Assembly: GCF_030433675.1 (NCBI RefSeq)
Contig: NZ_JAROCB010000002.1
Location: 924,072 to 988,071, forward strand
DNA: 64,000 nucleotides
Direction: 5' to 3'
Source: Leifsonia virtsii
GTDB taxonomy: Bacteria > Actinomycetota > Actinomycetes > Actinomycetales > Microbacteriaceae
Shown piece after piece: positions 36,160 through 46,905 of this stretch. The translations under genes and the position numbers were made by a program. Within the stretch, counting starts at the first letter, position 1. The number at the start of each line of letters is the position of its first letter. Under the pieces are notes generated by a model, which saw only the letters and a program-made list of their open reading frames with translations, ran no database searches and was not told the origin of the DNA.

Positions 36160-36387
36160 ATGACTAACTCTGGCCGCATCGAAGACGTACCGATCGGCGG
36201 CGACGTCATTCGCCTCGGCCAGTTCCTGAAGTTTGCTGGGCTCCTCGACTCGGGAGGGAACGTGAAAGAAGCCATCATCGACGGCTTCGTCACTGTAAAT
36301 GGGGAAGTAGATCGTCGACGCGGGCGTCAGCTGCATGTGGGGGACGTCGTTACGTTCGCGGGGCGGAGCGTGCGAGTTCGCCCGTGA
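36160..36387 (+). CDS. S4-domain RNA-binding protein (YaaA/YlmH-like), 75 aa
   Basis: Single S4 domain: IRLGQFLKFAGLLDSGGNVK, AIIDGFVTVNGEVDRRRG, LHVGDVVTFAGRSVRVRP. This is the usual alpha-L RNA-binding pattern of small YaaA-type proteins linked to ribosome or RNA binding. Its composition is chromosomal and it lies just outside the attR core. Monocistronic. Confidence 0.88.
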   Translation: MTNSGRIEDVPIGGDVIRLGQFLKFAGLLDSGGNVKEAIIDGFVTVNGEVDRRRGRQLHVGDVVTFAGRSVRVRP

Positions 36388-36493
36388 AGGCGCGCACTCC
36401 AGTCCTCCGAGGCTGACTATCGATCCTTGCGCTCAATATGGAGGAAGACGAGCCGTAGGACGAGAGCGACTACGCCCAGCCCGGTGAGCGAGC

Positions 36494-37588
36494 CTAAAAC
36501 CCGGACGACACGATCTCGAACTCGTCGTCGTGTCGAACAACCAACGTGATGCCGTGCCGCCCCAGCAGCTCCACGAGATCCGGCGTCGGGCGAGAGGGCA
36601 GCAGCACTACAGGCGTCGCAGACCTTCCCGCCTGCTCGGCTACATGCACGTAATCGAGTACCTGGCCGATCGCGGTTCGTACGTACTCCCGGCCGGAAGA
36701 CTTCTTGGCTTCCACGATCCATCCGCGGGACTCCACGTATAGATCCGGCTCGATCGTCGCACCGTGCGAGGTCAGCCTCAAGCGCCGAGGTTCGTCACCG
36801 CCGGCCCGCAGCCAGGTGCCAAAGTCTGACTGGAGGGCGAATTCCAGGCGTGAGACTACTCGATCAGCTGATACCTCTGGAGCTGCAACAGCGACCACAA
36901 CGTCGCTAGTTTTCGGAGGCGTCCATGCTTCAATATCCGCTCGTGGAGCCTTCAGTGCGGATTCCGGCGCAAGGAGAGTGATGGCCGCGTCCACCGGAAC
37001 CAGGTTGAAGATCAGGCCGGTGCGCGGGTTCCCGTCCACGTCAGGAATGGTTCTTTCCCAGTAGGTGGGATCGCCGGTCGCAAATTCCCCGACATGCGTA
37101 ACCGACGTGCCCTGGACGGTGAAGAGGCGAATCGGTCGCCCGCTGGACCCGGATTCGGCTAGCGCGCGGTTGCCGCGCGTGAGCTGCTGATCGCCGCGCT
37201 GGCCTTCCCCCGTGTATGAATATGAACCGTCTTCTTGAAGGCCTTCGAACAGGTGGTAACCGAAGGCCGAGCCGCTTCTAACATCGGTGAACACCAAGAT
37301 GTCGGGCAGCGTCTTGAGAGTCACGATCCCGTTCTGGCGGCTGCCGTTGTACGCACCGTGGAGCGCCCGGCGATGGACGGTGTCTCCGGGTTCAAGCGTC
37401 CAGACGGCCGGCTCCGCGCGGGCCGATCGTCCGATGCGCGCCCTTACCTTTTCTGCTTGCTCATCTGTCAGCATCCATCGCGTCGTAGCCTCCGGCAGCG
37501 TCCCGTAGAGCTCGCGCAGGATGCCTCTAATCCGCTTCTGGCTGACGTTGAGCTCGAGAGAAAGTTGCGCAGGTGTGATGTTGGGCAT
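36494..37588 (-). CDS. SRA-PD-(D/E)XK modification-dependent endonuclease, 364 aa
   Basis: Predicted type IV restriction enzyme. The N-terminal helix-turn-helix-like region is about 1-52. A ScoMcrA-like SRA domain (about 66-170) follows: EPGDTVHRRALHGAYNGSRQ, then DILVFTD, YSYTGEGQRGDQQLTRGNRA. SRA domains flip modified cytosines. The C-terminal nuclease (about 260-364) has EPDLYVESRGWIVEAKKSSG, giving D...E-x-K, then a GQVLDYVHV helix. ScoMcrA itself uses HNH, so this is a nuclease-swapped relative. A palindrome sits in its promoter. Confidence 0.78.
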   Translation of the reverse strand: MPNITPAQLSLELNVSQKRIRGILRELYGTLPEATTRWMLTDEQAEKVRARIGRSARAEPAVWTLEPGDTVHRRALHGAYNGSRQNGIVTLKTLPDILVFTDVRSGSAFGYHLFEGLQEDGSYSYTGEGQRGDQQLTRGNRALAESGSSGRPIRLFTVQGTSVTHVGEFATGDPTYWERTIPDVDGNPRTGLIFNLVPVDAAITLLAPESALKAPRADIEAWTPPKTSDVVVAVAAPEVSADRVVSRLEFALQSDFGTWLRAGGDEPRRLRLTSHGATIEPDLYVESRGWIVEAKKSSGREYVRTAIGQVLDYVHVAEQAGRSATPVVLLPSRPTPDLVELLGRHGITLVVRHDDEFEIVSSGF

Positions 37589-37605
37589 GCTTCGACGCTA
37601 TGAAA

Positions 37606-37622
37606 TGCAGGTAATGCCTGCA
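37606..37622. promoter_or_regulatory. Palindrome in the divergent promoter region
   Basis: TGCAGG-TAATG-CCTGCA, 18 bases before the endonuclease start codon. Its position suggests an operator, possibly bound by the protein's own N-terminal HTH. Confidence 0.45.
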
Positions 37623-37720
37623 ATCCCCACGACAGGGCACTGGAAGCATCGCTCGTGCCTCGAATTAGCGCCGTCCGGCACGGCCTGGACACGGTCTCCA
37701 ATCGATGAAACCCTGCCCAC

Positions 37721-38080
37721 ATGTCTGCAGCCGACCTCCAGACCCTCCGCATCCTCGACGGCCGCTACGTCCTCGAGCGCCTGACCACCGACGCCCCGCA
37801 GACCGAGGTGCTCGCCACCGTGCACGGCCCCGACGGCGGCGCCCGGATGCGGCGCGACGACTCCGCGGCCGCGGACACCTGGGTGGCCCTCTGGAACGGC
37901 GACGCCGCGCATTCGCCGGAGGCGACGGGGATGCTCGCCGTGATCGTCACGCCGCTTGCGGCGGGAGGTGTGCCGGTGTGGACGGCCGCGAGCTACGACG
38001 GCGACATCGTGCTGGTTCCGCAGGACCGGTTCGCCGATGTGCAGCAGCTGCTCCGCGACGCCGGCCACGCCGTCCACTGA
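37721..38080 (+). CDS. Hypothetical protein, 119 aa
   Basis: Starts MSAADLQTLRILDGRYVLER. Mixed alpha/beta composition with a hydrophobic stretch MLAVIVTPLAAGGVPVWTAA and a C-terminal helix QQLLRDAGHAVH. No signal peptide and no recognised domain. Codon use is typical of the chromosome. It converges on the PNPOx-like gene, which ends 10 bases later. Confidence 0.6.
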   Translation: MSAADLQTLRILDGRYVLERLTTDAPQTEVLATVHGPDGGARMRRDDSAAADTWVALWNGDAAHSPEATGMLAVIVTPLAAGGVPVWTAASYDGDIVLVPQDRFADVQQLLRDAGHAVH

Positions 38081-38089
38081 CGGGCGGCC

Positions 38090-38551
38090 TCACACCTCCA
38101 GCGACATGTCCAGCACGTTGCCGTGCCCTGGGTCGCCGCCGCGCACCAGCACGTACCGGTGCAGGATCCGCGCCTGGTAGAGCTCCATCGGGCCTCCCGC
38201 GTCGACGTCAGCCGGTGAGAGCGCCCGACCGAAAGGGAGGCGGTCGTTGAGCGCGCGCAGGGCCGCACCCACCTCGTCCGCCGGGACACGGGAGGCCGCG
38301 GCGTCGAAGTACGCCGCCTCCGCGCTCCCCACCGGGACCGTCGAGTCGAAGACGGTGACCGCGACCGACGAACGAGACGCGATGTTCCGGGAGTGCCGCG
38401 CGTCCGCGCCGGACACCCAGCGCAGCCGGTCGTCGCCGAGCGGGGCGACGAACACCGGCGTCGCCCACGGGCGTCCCGAGGCATCGGCGGTGGCCAGCAC
38501 GCAGTAGCGGTTCGCGGTCAGGATGCGGTCGATGGTGGCGCGATCGGTCAT
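38090..38551 (-). CDS. Pyridoxamine 5'-phosphate oxidase-family flavin-binding protein, 153 aa
   Basis: FMN/F420-binding split-barrel protein: YCVLATADASGRPWATPVFV, LRWVSGADARHSRNIASRSS, VAVTVFDST. These are the usual PNPOx-like strands and phosphate-binding Arg/His/Ser positions. Substrate unknown; likely an oxidoreductase rather than true PdxH because key PLP residues are not evident. Single gene. Confidence 0.85.
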   Translation of the reverse strand: MTDRATIDRILTANRYCVLATADASGRPWATPVFVAPLGDDRLRWVSGADARHSRNIASRSSVAVTVFDSTVPVGSAEAAYFDAAASRVPADEVGAALRALNDRLPFGRALSPADVDAGGPMELYQARILHRYVLVRGGDPGHGNVLDMSLEV

Positions 38552-38587
38552 GGCGACCTCCGGAGAAGGATCAGCGGTGCGGGGCGC

Positions 38588-38674
38588 TTAGCGCGTGGGC
38601 CAGCGGCGGAACCGGGCGGCCCGACGGGCGGGCGAACAGCGTCCGGATGGTGCGGGCGACGGTGCGCGTTCCAT
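38588..38674 (-). CDS. Possible 28-aa basic small ORF
   Basis: ATG 38674 follows GTGGAGG at good spacing and encodes MERAPSPAPSGRCSPARRAA and eight more residues ending RWPTR. Very basic, no known family. The ribosome site is the main support. Confidence 0.25.
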   Translation of the reverse strand: MERAPSPAPSGRCSPARRAARFRRWPTR

Positions 38675-38705
38675 GATGACCTCCACAGAGACGAGACGGG
38701 TGAAT

Positions 38706-38830
38706 TCAGTGCGCCGGCACCGCGGCCAGCTTCCGCACCAGCAGTGCGAGCGCGATGACCACCAGCGACAGAACGCCGCCGGCGACGAACGCCAGGTGCG
38801 CTCCGGCGGCAGCGGCCGACGCGGACGGCG
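38706..38830 (-). pseudogene. C-terminal remnant of an MFS-type transporter
   Basis: Reverse reading ends SASAAAAGAHLAFVAGGVLS, LVVIALALLVRKLAAVPAH and a stop. This looks like the last transmembrane helix and tail of a DHA2-type exporter, but no in-frame upstream body exists. The rest of 38552-39067 shows no gene. Confidence 0.35.
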
Positions 38831-39067
38831 GGCCCCGGTCGGCGGCCCGGCGGCCTCCTGCAGGGTGGATGGTGGCGCTGCCGTGCGATCACAGGGCCGG
38901 CGGGAGCGAGCCGAGCGAGGAGTTGAAGGCAGGCTCAAGCTGGACGAGGACGCATCCCTCTTCGGCGGCTTGCCCGACACCCCGCGGGTGCTGTACAGCG
39001 CGCACGTGCCCGCGTAGAGACGACGACCGCGGCCTGCGGGCCCGAATCCGCAGACCGCGGCCGGCCC

Positions 39068-39274
39068 TCAGGGCATGAACCGCAACCACTCCTGCCTCGG
39101 CAGCCTCAGCCGGCGGCCGAGGTGCTCCACCTCCCACTCCTCGGGGGTGGAGGAGAGGTAGACGGCGAGGATGGTCTGTGCCGTCCACTCGTCCGTCCCG
39201 CGCGTCCAGCGCACCAGGTGGAACTCCGCGCCGATGCGCGGCGTGAGGCCGATCGGCAGCTCGATGTCGGTCAT
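39068..39274 (-). CDS. Hypothetical protein, 68 aa
   Basis: Starts MTDIELPIGLTPRIGAEFHL with GGAGGGG upstream. Compact beta-rich small protein ending LRLPRQEWLRFMP. Orphan; no family recognised. The spacing to the LuxR gene is 155 bases with a hairpin between. Confidence 0.6.
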   Translation of the reverse strand: MTDIELPIGLTPRIGAEFHLVRWTRGTDEWTAQTILAVYLSSTPEEWEVEHLGRRLRLPRQEWLRFMP

Positions 39275-39370
39275 GTCCCCCTCCGGTTCCGGGGTGCGGC
39301 GGTCGATGGCCCGATCCTTCGGCGGCTCACCCCTGTGCGCAGCACGTTAGGGGGCGGCCGGCGCCGGCGG

Positions 39371-39412
39371 CGTCACCCGGCGAGGGTGACCCTGCGGGTG
39401 ATTCGGGTGACG
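39371..39412 (-). terminator. Hairpin after the LuxR-type gene
   Basis: CGTCACCC (39371-39378) pairs with GGGTGACG (39405-39412), with further GGGTGA/TCACCC repeats inside. There is no U-run. It is a likely end of the transcript from 42012. Confidence 0.4.
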
Positions 39413-39429
39413 GGAGGGCGCACCCGCGC

Positions 39430-42012
39430 TCAGAGCGCGTCGCCGGTGCCCAGCGGCTCCAGCAGGCCCAGGTCGGCGGCGCGGTCGACGGCGGCGGAGC
39501 GGGACTGCACGTCCAGCTTCCGGTAGATGCGGGCGATATGGGTCTTCACGGTGTTCAGCGACACGTACGCGCGCGCCGCGATCTCGGCGTTCGACAGCCG
39601 GGTCGGCAGGTACGCCAGGATGGCGAGCTCGCGGCGGGTGAGCGGCTCCGGGAGCTCGTCGGCGCCGCCGTGGCCGACCAGTCCGGCGGTGCGGACGACG
39701 TGGCGGCGGAACGCGTTCGGGGCGCCGGGGAGGGACTCGATGAGCGCTGCGACCGGACGGCCCGCGGCGAGGAAGGGGCCGAGCAGCTGCTCCGGCTCGG
39801 CGAGCGAGAGGGCGCGGACGAGGTGCCGCTCCGACGCAGCACGGTCGCCGGAGGCCGCCTGGAACCAGCCGAGCGCGAGCTCCTGCTCGACCTGGCCGAT
39901 CAGGGTCGGCGACGGGTCGGAGTGGAGCGCATCCCGGAGGCGGCGTCCCGCGGCGGTCACGTCGCCGCGCGCGAGCCGGGCGGCGACCTCCTCGAACGCG
40001 ACGGAGGACCATCCCTCCGGTGTCTCGTGGGCGGGCTCCGGCTGGCCGGACTGGCGGGCGGCGCGCAGCCGGACGGCGTCCAGCTCCACCTGCACCACGG
40101 GCGGCGCGGGGGTGGGCGGCTCCTCCACTTCGGTGGCTCCGGATGGGGCGGACAGGCGCTCCGCGAGCACGGCCAGCCAGAGCAACTGGTGGCGGGCGTT
40201 CCCGGTGGCGCGCAGCACACCCTCCCGCAGCGACAGCGCCCCGGACTCGGGCGCGCCGCGGCGGGCGGCGACGAGGGCGAGGGCGAGGTGCGGGTCGCCG
40301 GTGGACTGGTGCTCGCGCAGTCCCGTCTCCGCGGCCAGCTGCAGCGCCTCGTCGGCGCGCGCGGTCGCGGCGGCCAGCCTCCCGCTCAGCGCATCGACCA
40401 TTGCACGGCTGCCGAGCGCGTGGATGCGGTAAGGCGCGTAGAGGGCGCCCGGCGAGGCCAGCATCCGGTCGAGCCGCTCCTCTGCCTGCGCGAGCCGGCC
40501 GAGGAACAGCTCCGCACGCGCGACGGAGGCCAACGTGAGCGCATACAGCGGCTCGCGCTGGGTCAGCTGCATGATGTCGGGCAGCGTCATTCCGGGATCC
40601 GCGTCGAGCGCCGCCAGCGCCATCACGCCGTCCGCCAGCAGCGTCTCGGCGGCCGGGACGAACTGGACCCCGGCGGCCAGGTAGCCGCGGGCGATCGTCC
40701 GGATCCCGTCGTCCAGGTCGGTGCGGTCGGCGACGATGCGGAGGAGCTCCACGGCCTCTCTGGCGTGGCCGCTGATACCGAGGGCGATGCCGTACAGCAC
40801 CTCCGCCTGCGGGTCGGCGCGCCGCACCTCGGCGGGGACGGCGGACAACCAGCGCACGAGGGTGGCGGAGTAGCCGACCTCGAACGCCTCGCGCCCGGTG
40901 GCGAGCACGAGCCGCAGGGCGTCCTCCCACTGCCGGGCGCGCAGCAGTGCCTGCACGGCGGTCACCGAGTCGTCGCGCTCCCTCGACCACTCCGCGAGCC
41001 GCACGAGCAGCGTCTCCTCCAGCCCGGGATGCTCGACCCGCAGCCTCAACCGCATCAGGTTGCGGAAAAGGGGATGGAAGGCGAACCACCCGGGCCGCTC
41101 CGGCCGCGCCGTGAGGAACATGGACTCGCGCTCCAGCTCGCGCAGCAGGTCCGGCGCGAGGCCGTCGCCGGCGAGCAGGGGGACGAGGTCGGGGTGGAGC
41201 TCGTCCGGCACCGACAGCCGCAGCAGGGCCTCCCGCAGCTGCGGCGGCTGCGCGTCCAGCACCTCCTCGCCCAGGTAGTCGACGATCAGCCGGTCGCTCT
41301 CGGCGATGCTCGCCAGCAGGTCGTCGTCCGGACGCGACCGCAGCGTGAGGCCGGCGAGCTGCACGCCCGCGGCCCAGCCGTCCGTGTGCTCGCGCACCAG
41401 GGCGGCCGTGCGGGCGGGAACCTCGCCGCCGCTCAGCAGACCGAGCAGGCGAGCGGCATCGTCGTCGTCGAAACGCAGATCGCGTTGCCGGATCTCGACC
41501 AGCGAGTGGCGCAGGCGGTGCTGGGTCAGCCGCATCCCGGTGTCGACGCGGGAGGAGAGCACCAGGTGCGCGTTCGGCGGGAGGAGGTCGGCCAGCTTCC
41601 ACAGGTCGTCGACGAGTGCGGGGTTGCGCAGCCTCTGCACGTCGTCCACGACGATCACGACCTCGCCGTCGACGTCCGAGAGCGCGCCGACCACCGCATC
41701 GAGGTAGGCCTCGCCGAGGCCTCCGGTCGCCTCCGGTGCAGGCAGCAGGGAGGCGATGCCCGGGTGCGCGTGCGAGAGCGCGGAGGCGAACCGGCGGGCG
41801 AACCGCACGGTGTCCCGGTCGATGTCGGACACCTCGAACCAGACGAAGGCGAGATCGGGACGCGACTGCACCCACTGCGACAGCAGCACCGTCTTGCCCG
41901 AACCGGCCGGTGCGATGACGACGGTCAGGGGCGAGCGGACGCCCGCGTCCAGCAGCTTCAACAGGCCGGGCCGGGAGACCGCGTGCACCGGAATTGGGCT
42001 GCGGTCTGGCAT
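39430..42012 (-). CDS. MalT-like ATP-binding LuxR-family regulator, 860 aa
   Basis: Large STAND-type transcription activator. N-terminal NTPase with Walker A VIAPAGSGKTVLLSQW and VVIVVDDVQRLR. It continues with a winged-helix and TPR-like middle (VALRQ-type repeats, AYLDAVVGALSDVD), and ends in a LuxR HTH: LTRRELAILAYLPTRLSNAE, IAARAYVSLNTVKTHIARIY. ATG 42012 has GGGAG at 8 bases; an in-frame ATG at 42057 lacks a good site. The ligand is unknown, as usual for this family. Confidence 0.88.
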   Translation of the reverse strand: MPDRSPIPVHAVSRPGLLKLLDAGVRSPLTVVIAPAGSGKTVLLSQWVQSRPDLAFVWFEVSDIDRDTVRFARRFASALSHAHPGIASLLPAPEATGGLGEAYLDAVVGALSDVDGEVVIVVDDVQRLRNPALVDDLWKLADLLPPNAHLVLSSRVDTGMRLTQHRLRHSLVEIRQRDLRFDDDDAARLLGLLSGGEVPARTAALVREHTDGWAAGVQLAGLTLRSRPDDDLLASIAESDRLIVDYLGEEVLDAQPPQLREALLRLSVPDELHPDLVPLLAGDGLAPDLLRELERESMFLTARPERPGWFAFHPLFRNLMRLRLRVEHPGLEETLLVRLAEWSRERDDSVTAVQALLRARQWEDALRLVLATGREAFEVGYSATLVRWLSAVPAEVRRADPQAEVLYGIALGISGHAREAVELLRIVADRTDLDDGIRTIARGYLAAGVQFVPAAETLLADGVMALAALDADPGMTLPDIMQLTQREPLYALTLASVARAELFLGRLAQAEERLDRMLASPGALYAPYRIHALGSRAMVDALSGRLAAATARADEALQLAAETGLREHQSTGDPHLALALVAARRGAPESGALSLREGVLRATGNARHQLLWLAVLAERLSAPSGATEVEEPPTPAPPVVQVELDAVRLRAARQSGQPEPAHETPEGWSSVAFEEVAARLARGDVTAAGRRLRDALHSDPSPTLIGQVEQELALGWFQAASGDRAASERHLVRALSLAEPEQLLGPFLAAGRPVAALIESLPGAPNAFRRHVVRTAGLVGHGGADELPEPLTRRELAILAYLPTRLSNAEIAARAYVSLNTVKTHIARIYRKLDVQSRSAAVDRAADLGLLEPLGTGDAL

Positions 42013-42132
42013 CCGGGCTCCCGTGATCGGACTTCGGGATACGTGAATAGAAGTCATCCTATAAGGGTGACGACAGCCTCCTCCCGATGCCGGATCATGC
42101 GCAAGAGAGCACACGGAAGGACGAGGTTCCGG

Positions 42133-42366
42133 ATGGCGGGTCGGCGCGTGGAAGTCGTCGTGGAGGGCAACCCCGGCTGCCTCTTGCAGCAGGTCGGCGA
42201 GCTGCACGGCTTCTCCTGCACGGCCGCGCGGCACGGCTGCACGCGGATCGTCGGCGCCGTGGCCGACCAGGCCGCGCTGCTGGGCCTGCTCGAGCTGCTG
42301 GACGAGCTCCACGTCGAGGTCGTGTCGGTGCGGCGGGTGGAGGGGGCCGGGGTGGACGCCCGGTGA
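42133..42366 (+). CDS. Hypothetical small protein, 77 aa
   Basis: Starts MAGRRVEVVVEGNPGCLLQQ. It has a beta-alpha-beta look (VEVVVEG...LLELLDELHVEVVSVRRV) like small ACT-type folds, and two cysteines in HGFSCTAARHGCTRI. ATG 42133 is preferred because the conserved-looking strand starts there; ATG 42097 is an alternative. It diverges from the LuxR-type gene. No family recognised. Confidence 0.55.
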   Translation: MAGRRVEVVVEGNPGCLLQQVGELHGFSCTAARHGCTRIVGAVADQAALLGLLELLDELHVEVVSVRRVEGAGVDAR

Positions 42367-42427
42367 GGTAAGGGCGCAGGCGCGCTCGCCGCTCGCGGCC
42401 GGCCGCCGCGTCCGCTAGACAGGAGTC

Positions 42428-44537
<2,110 letters not shown>

Positions 44538-44540
44538 GGG

Positions 44541-45329
44541 TCAGCCGCCGTAGGACGAGTTGACGATGATCGGCGTGCCGTTCGACTCGCAGATCTGACC
44601 GGCCAGGCTGTCGGCGGCGGTGAAATCGCCGAGCGGAGCGTGCAGGAGCCCGCCCGGGTGGTCGCCGTCGCCGGTCAGCCAGGCCGCCAGCTGCGGGATG
44701 ACCGGTCCCAGTAAGCCTGCGGACGCGCCGTCGCGCTGCGTCGACTCGGACAGGGTGGCGAGTCGTGTTTTGGCATCGGCGGTCTTCTGGGCCCAGCCCG
44801 CATCCGTGAGATCGCCGTGCTCGTGCGCCTGGTCGGCGTTCCAGAACGCCTCGGTGATCGTCGAGAGCTCTGCGCACTGCTTCTTGGTCGCCTGGTCCGG
44901 GACGAACGGGCGTGGGCTGAACGCGAGAGTGGCAGCGAACCGGCTGTCGTCGGGTACGGTCAGGTCGACCCGCACCCGGGTTCCGGGATACGTGTGGCCG
45001 AGATCGAAGTCGAAGGTCTGCGCGCCGCCGCACGTCCCCGAGCGGGTGTCGATGCCGCCGAGAGCAGGAGCCACCGCGAAGAGCCCGGCGGTGCAGGAGA
45101 AGTCGACCCGCAGCGACCGCGCCCCCGTCGGCATCTCCAGCTCCATGGTCGCGCGGCCGACGTGGAAGAGCCGGGCGGTCGGCCAGTCGGCCGTCGAGAC
45201 GGAGGCCGCCGGTGTCGGCGTGTGCGCCGTCGCGGTGGTGGTGCAGGCGGTCAGTGCGACGCTCGCCAGCGCGACCGTCCCCAGAGCGGCGGCAGTCGCC
45301 AACGCTCTGGCGAGAGGGTGCCGGCTCAC
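44541..45329 (-). CDS. Secreted lipoprotein, 262 aa
   Basis: N-terminus MSRHPLARALATAAALGTVA ends in a lipobox LTAC with the lipidated Cys29. The mature protein is mixed: a beta-rich front (TMELEMPTGARSLRVDFSC) and a helical rear (QCAELSTITEAFWNADQAHE). No enzyme motif; function unknown. It overlaps the methyltransferase gene by 4 bases and converges with rox, 3 bases apart. Confidence 0.75.
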   Translation of the reverse strand: MSRHPLARALATAAALGTVALASVALTACTTTATAHTPTPAASVSTADWPTARLFHVGRATMELEMPTGARSLRVDFSCTAGLFAVAPALGGIDTRSGTCGGAQTFDFDLGHTYPGTRVRVDLTVPDDSRFAATLAFSPRPFVPDQATKKQCAELSTITEAFWNADQAHEHGDLTDAGWAQKTADAKTRLATLSESTQRDGASAGLLGPVIPQLAAWLTGDGDHPGGLLHAPLGDFTAADSLAGQICESNGTPIIVNSSYGG

Positions 45330-45958
45330 GGGGTGACGCTCGCTTCAGCGCTCCGCGTCAGCTCGGCGATGAGCACCTCGTCGGCGCCGTCGGTCCACGT
45401 GTCGGTGCGGCCGACCGCGAAGCCGGCGGGTGCGACGGTCGCGGAGAGGTGCTCGACCGAGTCGAATGGGATGTGGTCGATGAAGGCGGGCGGCGGCGCG
45501 GCCTGGTGGCGCGACCGGTCGAAGGCGAGGAACGTCGCCGTGATCGCGCGTCCGCCGGGTCGCAGCACGCGCGCCCACTCGGCGATGGCGGCGCCGGGAT
45601 CCGGGAACAGCTGCAGGCCCGTAACGCAGGTCGCCAGGTCGAAGGTGTCGTCGGCGAACGGGAGGCGCGTCGCGTCGCCGACGAGCAGGTCGGCCTCCGG
45701 GAGGTGGCGGCGGGCCTCGTCGATCATGCGCGGCGCCAGGTCGACGCCGGCCGCGGAGCCGTCGTAGCCGCGGTCGCGGAGGGCACGAAGCACGAGCCCG
45801 GTGCCGGTCGCGACGTCGAGCACCGCCTCCACGCCGTCGAGGTCGGCGAAGGCGGCGACGGCCGCGGCCAGGCCGCGGTGCATGGCGCTCTCGTCGTAGG
45901 TGGGCGCGCGGTCGTCGAAGCGTTCGCGGACGACCCGGAGGTGCTCGTCATCGGTCAC
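45326..45958 (-). CDS. Class I SAM-dependent methyltransferase, 210 aa
   Basis: UbiE/Methyltransf_11-type enzyme: motif I AVLDVATGTGLVLRALRDRG, VDLAPRMIDEA, GDATRLPFADDTFD and VLRPGGRAITATF. GTG 45958 is chosen because MTDDEHLRVVRERFDDRAPT then begins the protein. The stop overlaps the lipoprotein start region by 4 bases, so it is the first gene of a two-gene operon. Substrate unknown. Confidence 0.87.
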   Translation of the reverse strand: MTDDEHLRVVRERFDDRAPTYDESAMHRGLAAAVAAFADLDGVEAVLDVATGTGLVLRALRDRGYDGSAAGVDLAPRMIDEARRHLPEADLLVGDATRLPFADDTFDLATCVTGLQLFPDPGAAIAEWARVLRPGGRAITATFLAFDRSRHQAAPPPAFIDHIPFDSVEHLSATVAPAGFAVGRTDTWTDGADEVLIAELTRSAEASVTP

Positions 45959-46204
45959 CCGCGTCAGCGTAGCGGGGAAGAGGAGGCGCTGGAAGAAGGT
46001 GCGGCGGTCGGCTCCACCCGAAAGAGCCGACCGCCGGCGCACCGGGAATGCAGTACAGCTGCCCGCCCCCTGCGGTTCAGCCTGCCATCCGGTTGCTTAG
46101 TGCACACATTAAACGGATTCGGCACGAAGTCAACCGGGTGCCCCAGTTCGTCTCCGGACGTTCACGTCGGGTTCACCGTCGGCGGCCGAGCGTAGGCTGA
46201 AGGC

Positions 46205-46825
46205 ATGGCCCGCAACCGCGACGAGCAGCGTCGCGCGGCCGGCGAGTCGGATCCCCTCGTCGAGGCCGCGCGCTACCGCCTGCGCCGTGATGCGGAGGCG
46301 CGGGGCGAGACGGTCGAGGAGGCGAACGCGGGCCAGCCGAGCATGGACCAGCGCGCCCAGATCGTCGAGACGGCCATCCAGCAGGCGATCCGCCGCGGCG
46401 ACTTCGACGACCTGCCCGGCGCGGGCAAGCCGCTTCCCGGGCTGACCGGCACGCACGATCCCGACTGGTGGATCCGGCGCAAGATCGAGCGCGAGCAGCT
46501 GACCGGGCTCGGCCCGCCCGCGCTCCTGCTGCGCACCGAGGACAAGGAGCTGGAGGACCGGCTGGACCGGCTGGGCTCCGAGGCGACGGTGCGGGAGCAC
46601 CTCGAGAGCTTCAACCGCCGGATCGTGGAGGCGCGCCGGCAGCTGCAGGGCGGGCCGCCGGTCGTGACCCCGACCCGTGACGTCGACGCCGAGGTCGAGC
46701 GCTGGCATGACCGTCGCCGCGAGCGCCTCCGTCAGGCGGAGGAGGCCCGCCGCGCCCAGCAGGAGGCGTACGCCGCGCTGTCCCGCCGCGAACGGCGCCG
46801 GCTGCGGCGGGAGTCCGGCCGCTGA
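46205..46825 (+). CDS. DUF1992 (DnaJ-C28-homology) protein, 206 aa
   Basis: Cytosolic protein with the DUF1992 core around 60-115: ETAIQQAIRRGDFDDLPGAG, KPLP, DPDWWIRRKIEREQL, LPPALLLRTEDKELE-like. The C-terminal third is highly charged helix (EARRAQQEAYAALSRRERRR). Family function is not established; human DNAJC28 carries the domain. Monocistronic, followed by a long hairpin. Confidence 0.88.
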   Translation: MARNRDEQRRAAGESDPLVEAARYRLRRDAEARGETVEEANAGQPSMDQRAQIVETAIQQAIRRGDFDDLPGAGKPLPGLTGTHDPDWWIRRKIEREQLTGLGPPALLLRTEDKELEDRLDRLGSEATVREHLESFNRRIVEARRQLQGGPPVVTPTRDVDAEVERWHDRRRERLRQAEEARRAQQEAYAALSRRERRRLRRESGR

Positions 46826-46838
46826 CCCTGCGAGCGCG

Positions 46839-46899
46839 CATCCACGGGGCGCAACACGCCGTTATGGCTGGGCGCTGACGGCGTGTCGCGACCCATGGA
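46839..46899 (+). terminator. Long interrupted hairpin between DUF1992 and PT-rich gene
   Basis: Arms read ATCCA-c-GGG-g-CGC-a-ACACGCCGT and ACGGCGTGT-c-GCG-a-CCC-a-TGGAT, i.e. paired blocks separated by single mismatches, around a 15-base loop. It sits between convergent genes and probably ends both transcripts. Confidence 0.65.
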
Positions 46900-46905
46900 T
46901 CGGCG

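Noticed and set aside
36417..36493. Short reverse-strand ORF end with a TM-like helix (GLGVVALVLRLVFLHIERKD)
   Set aside because: No credible start or ribosome site separate from the endonuclease gene; only ~30 codons.
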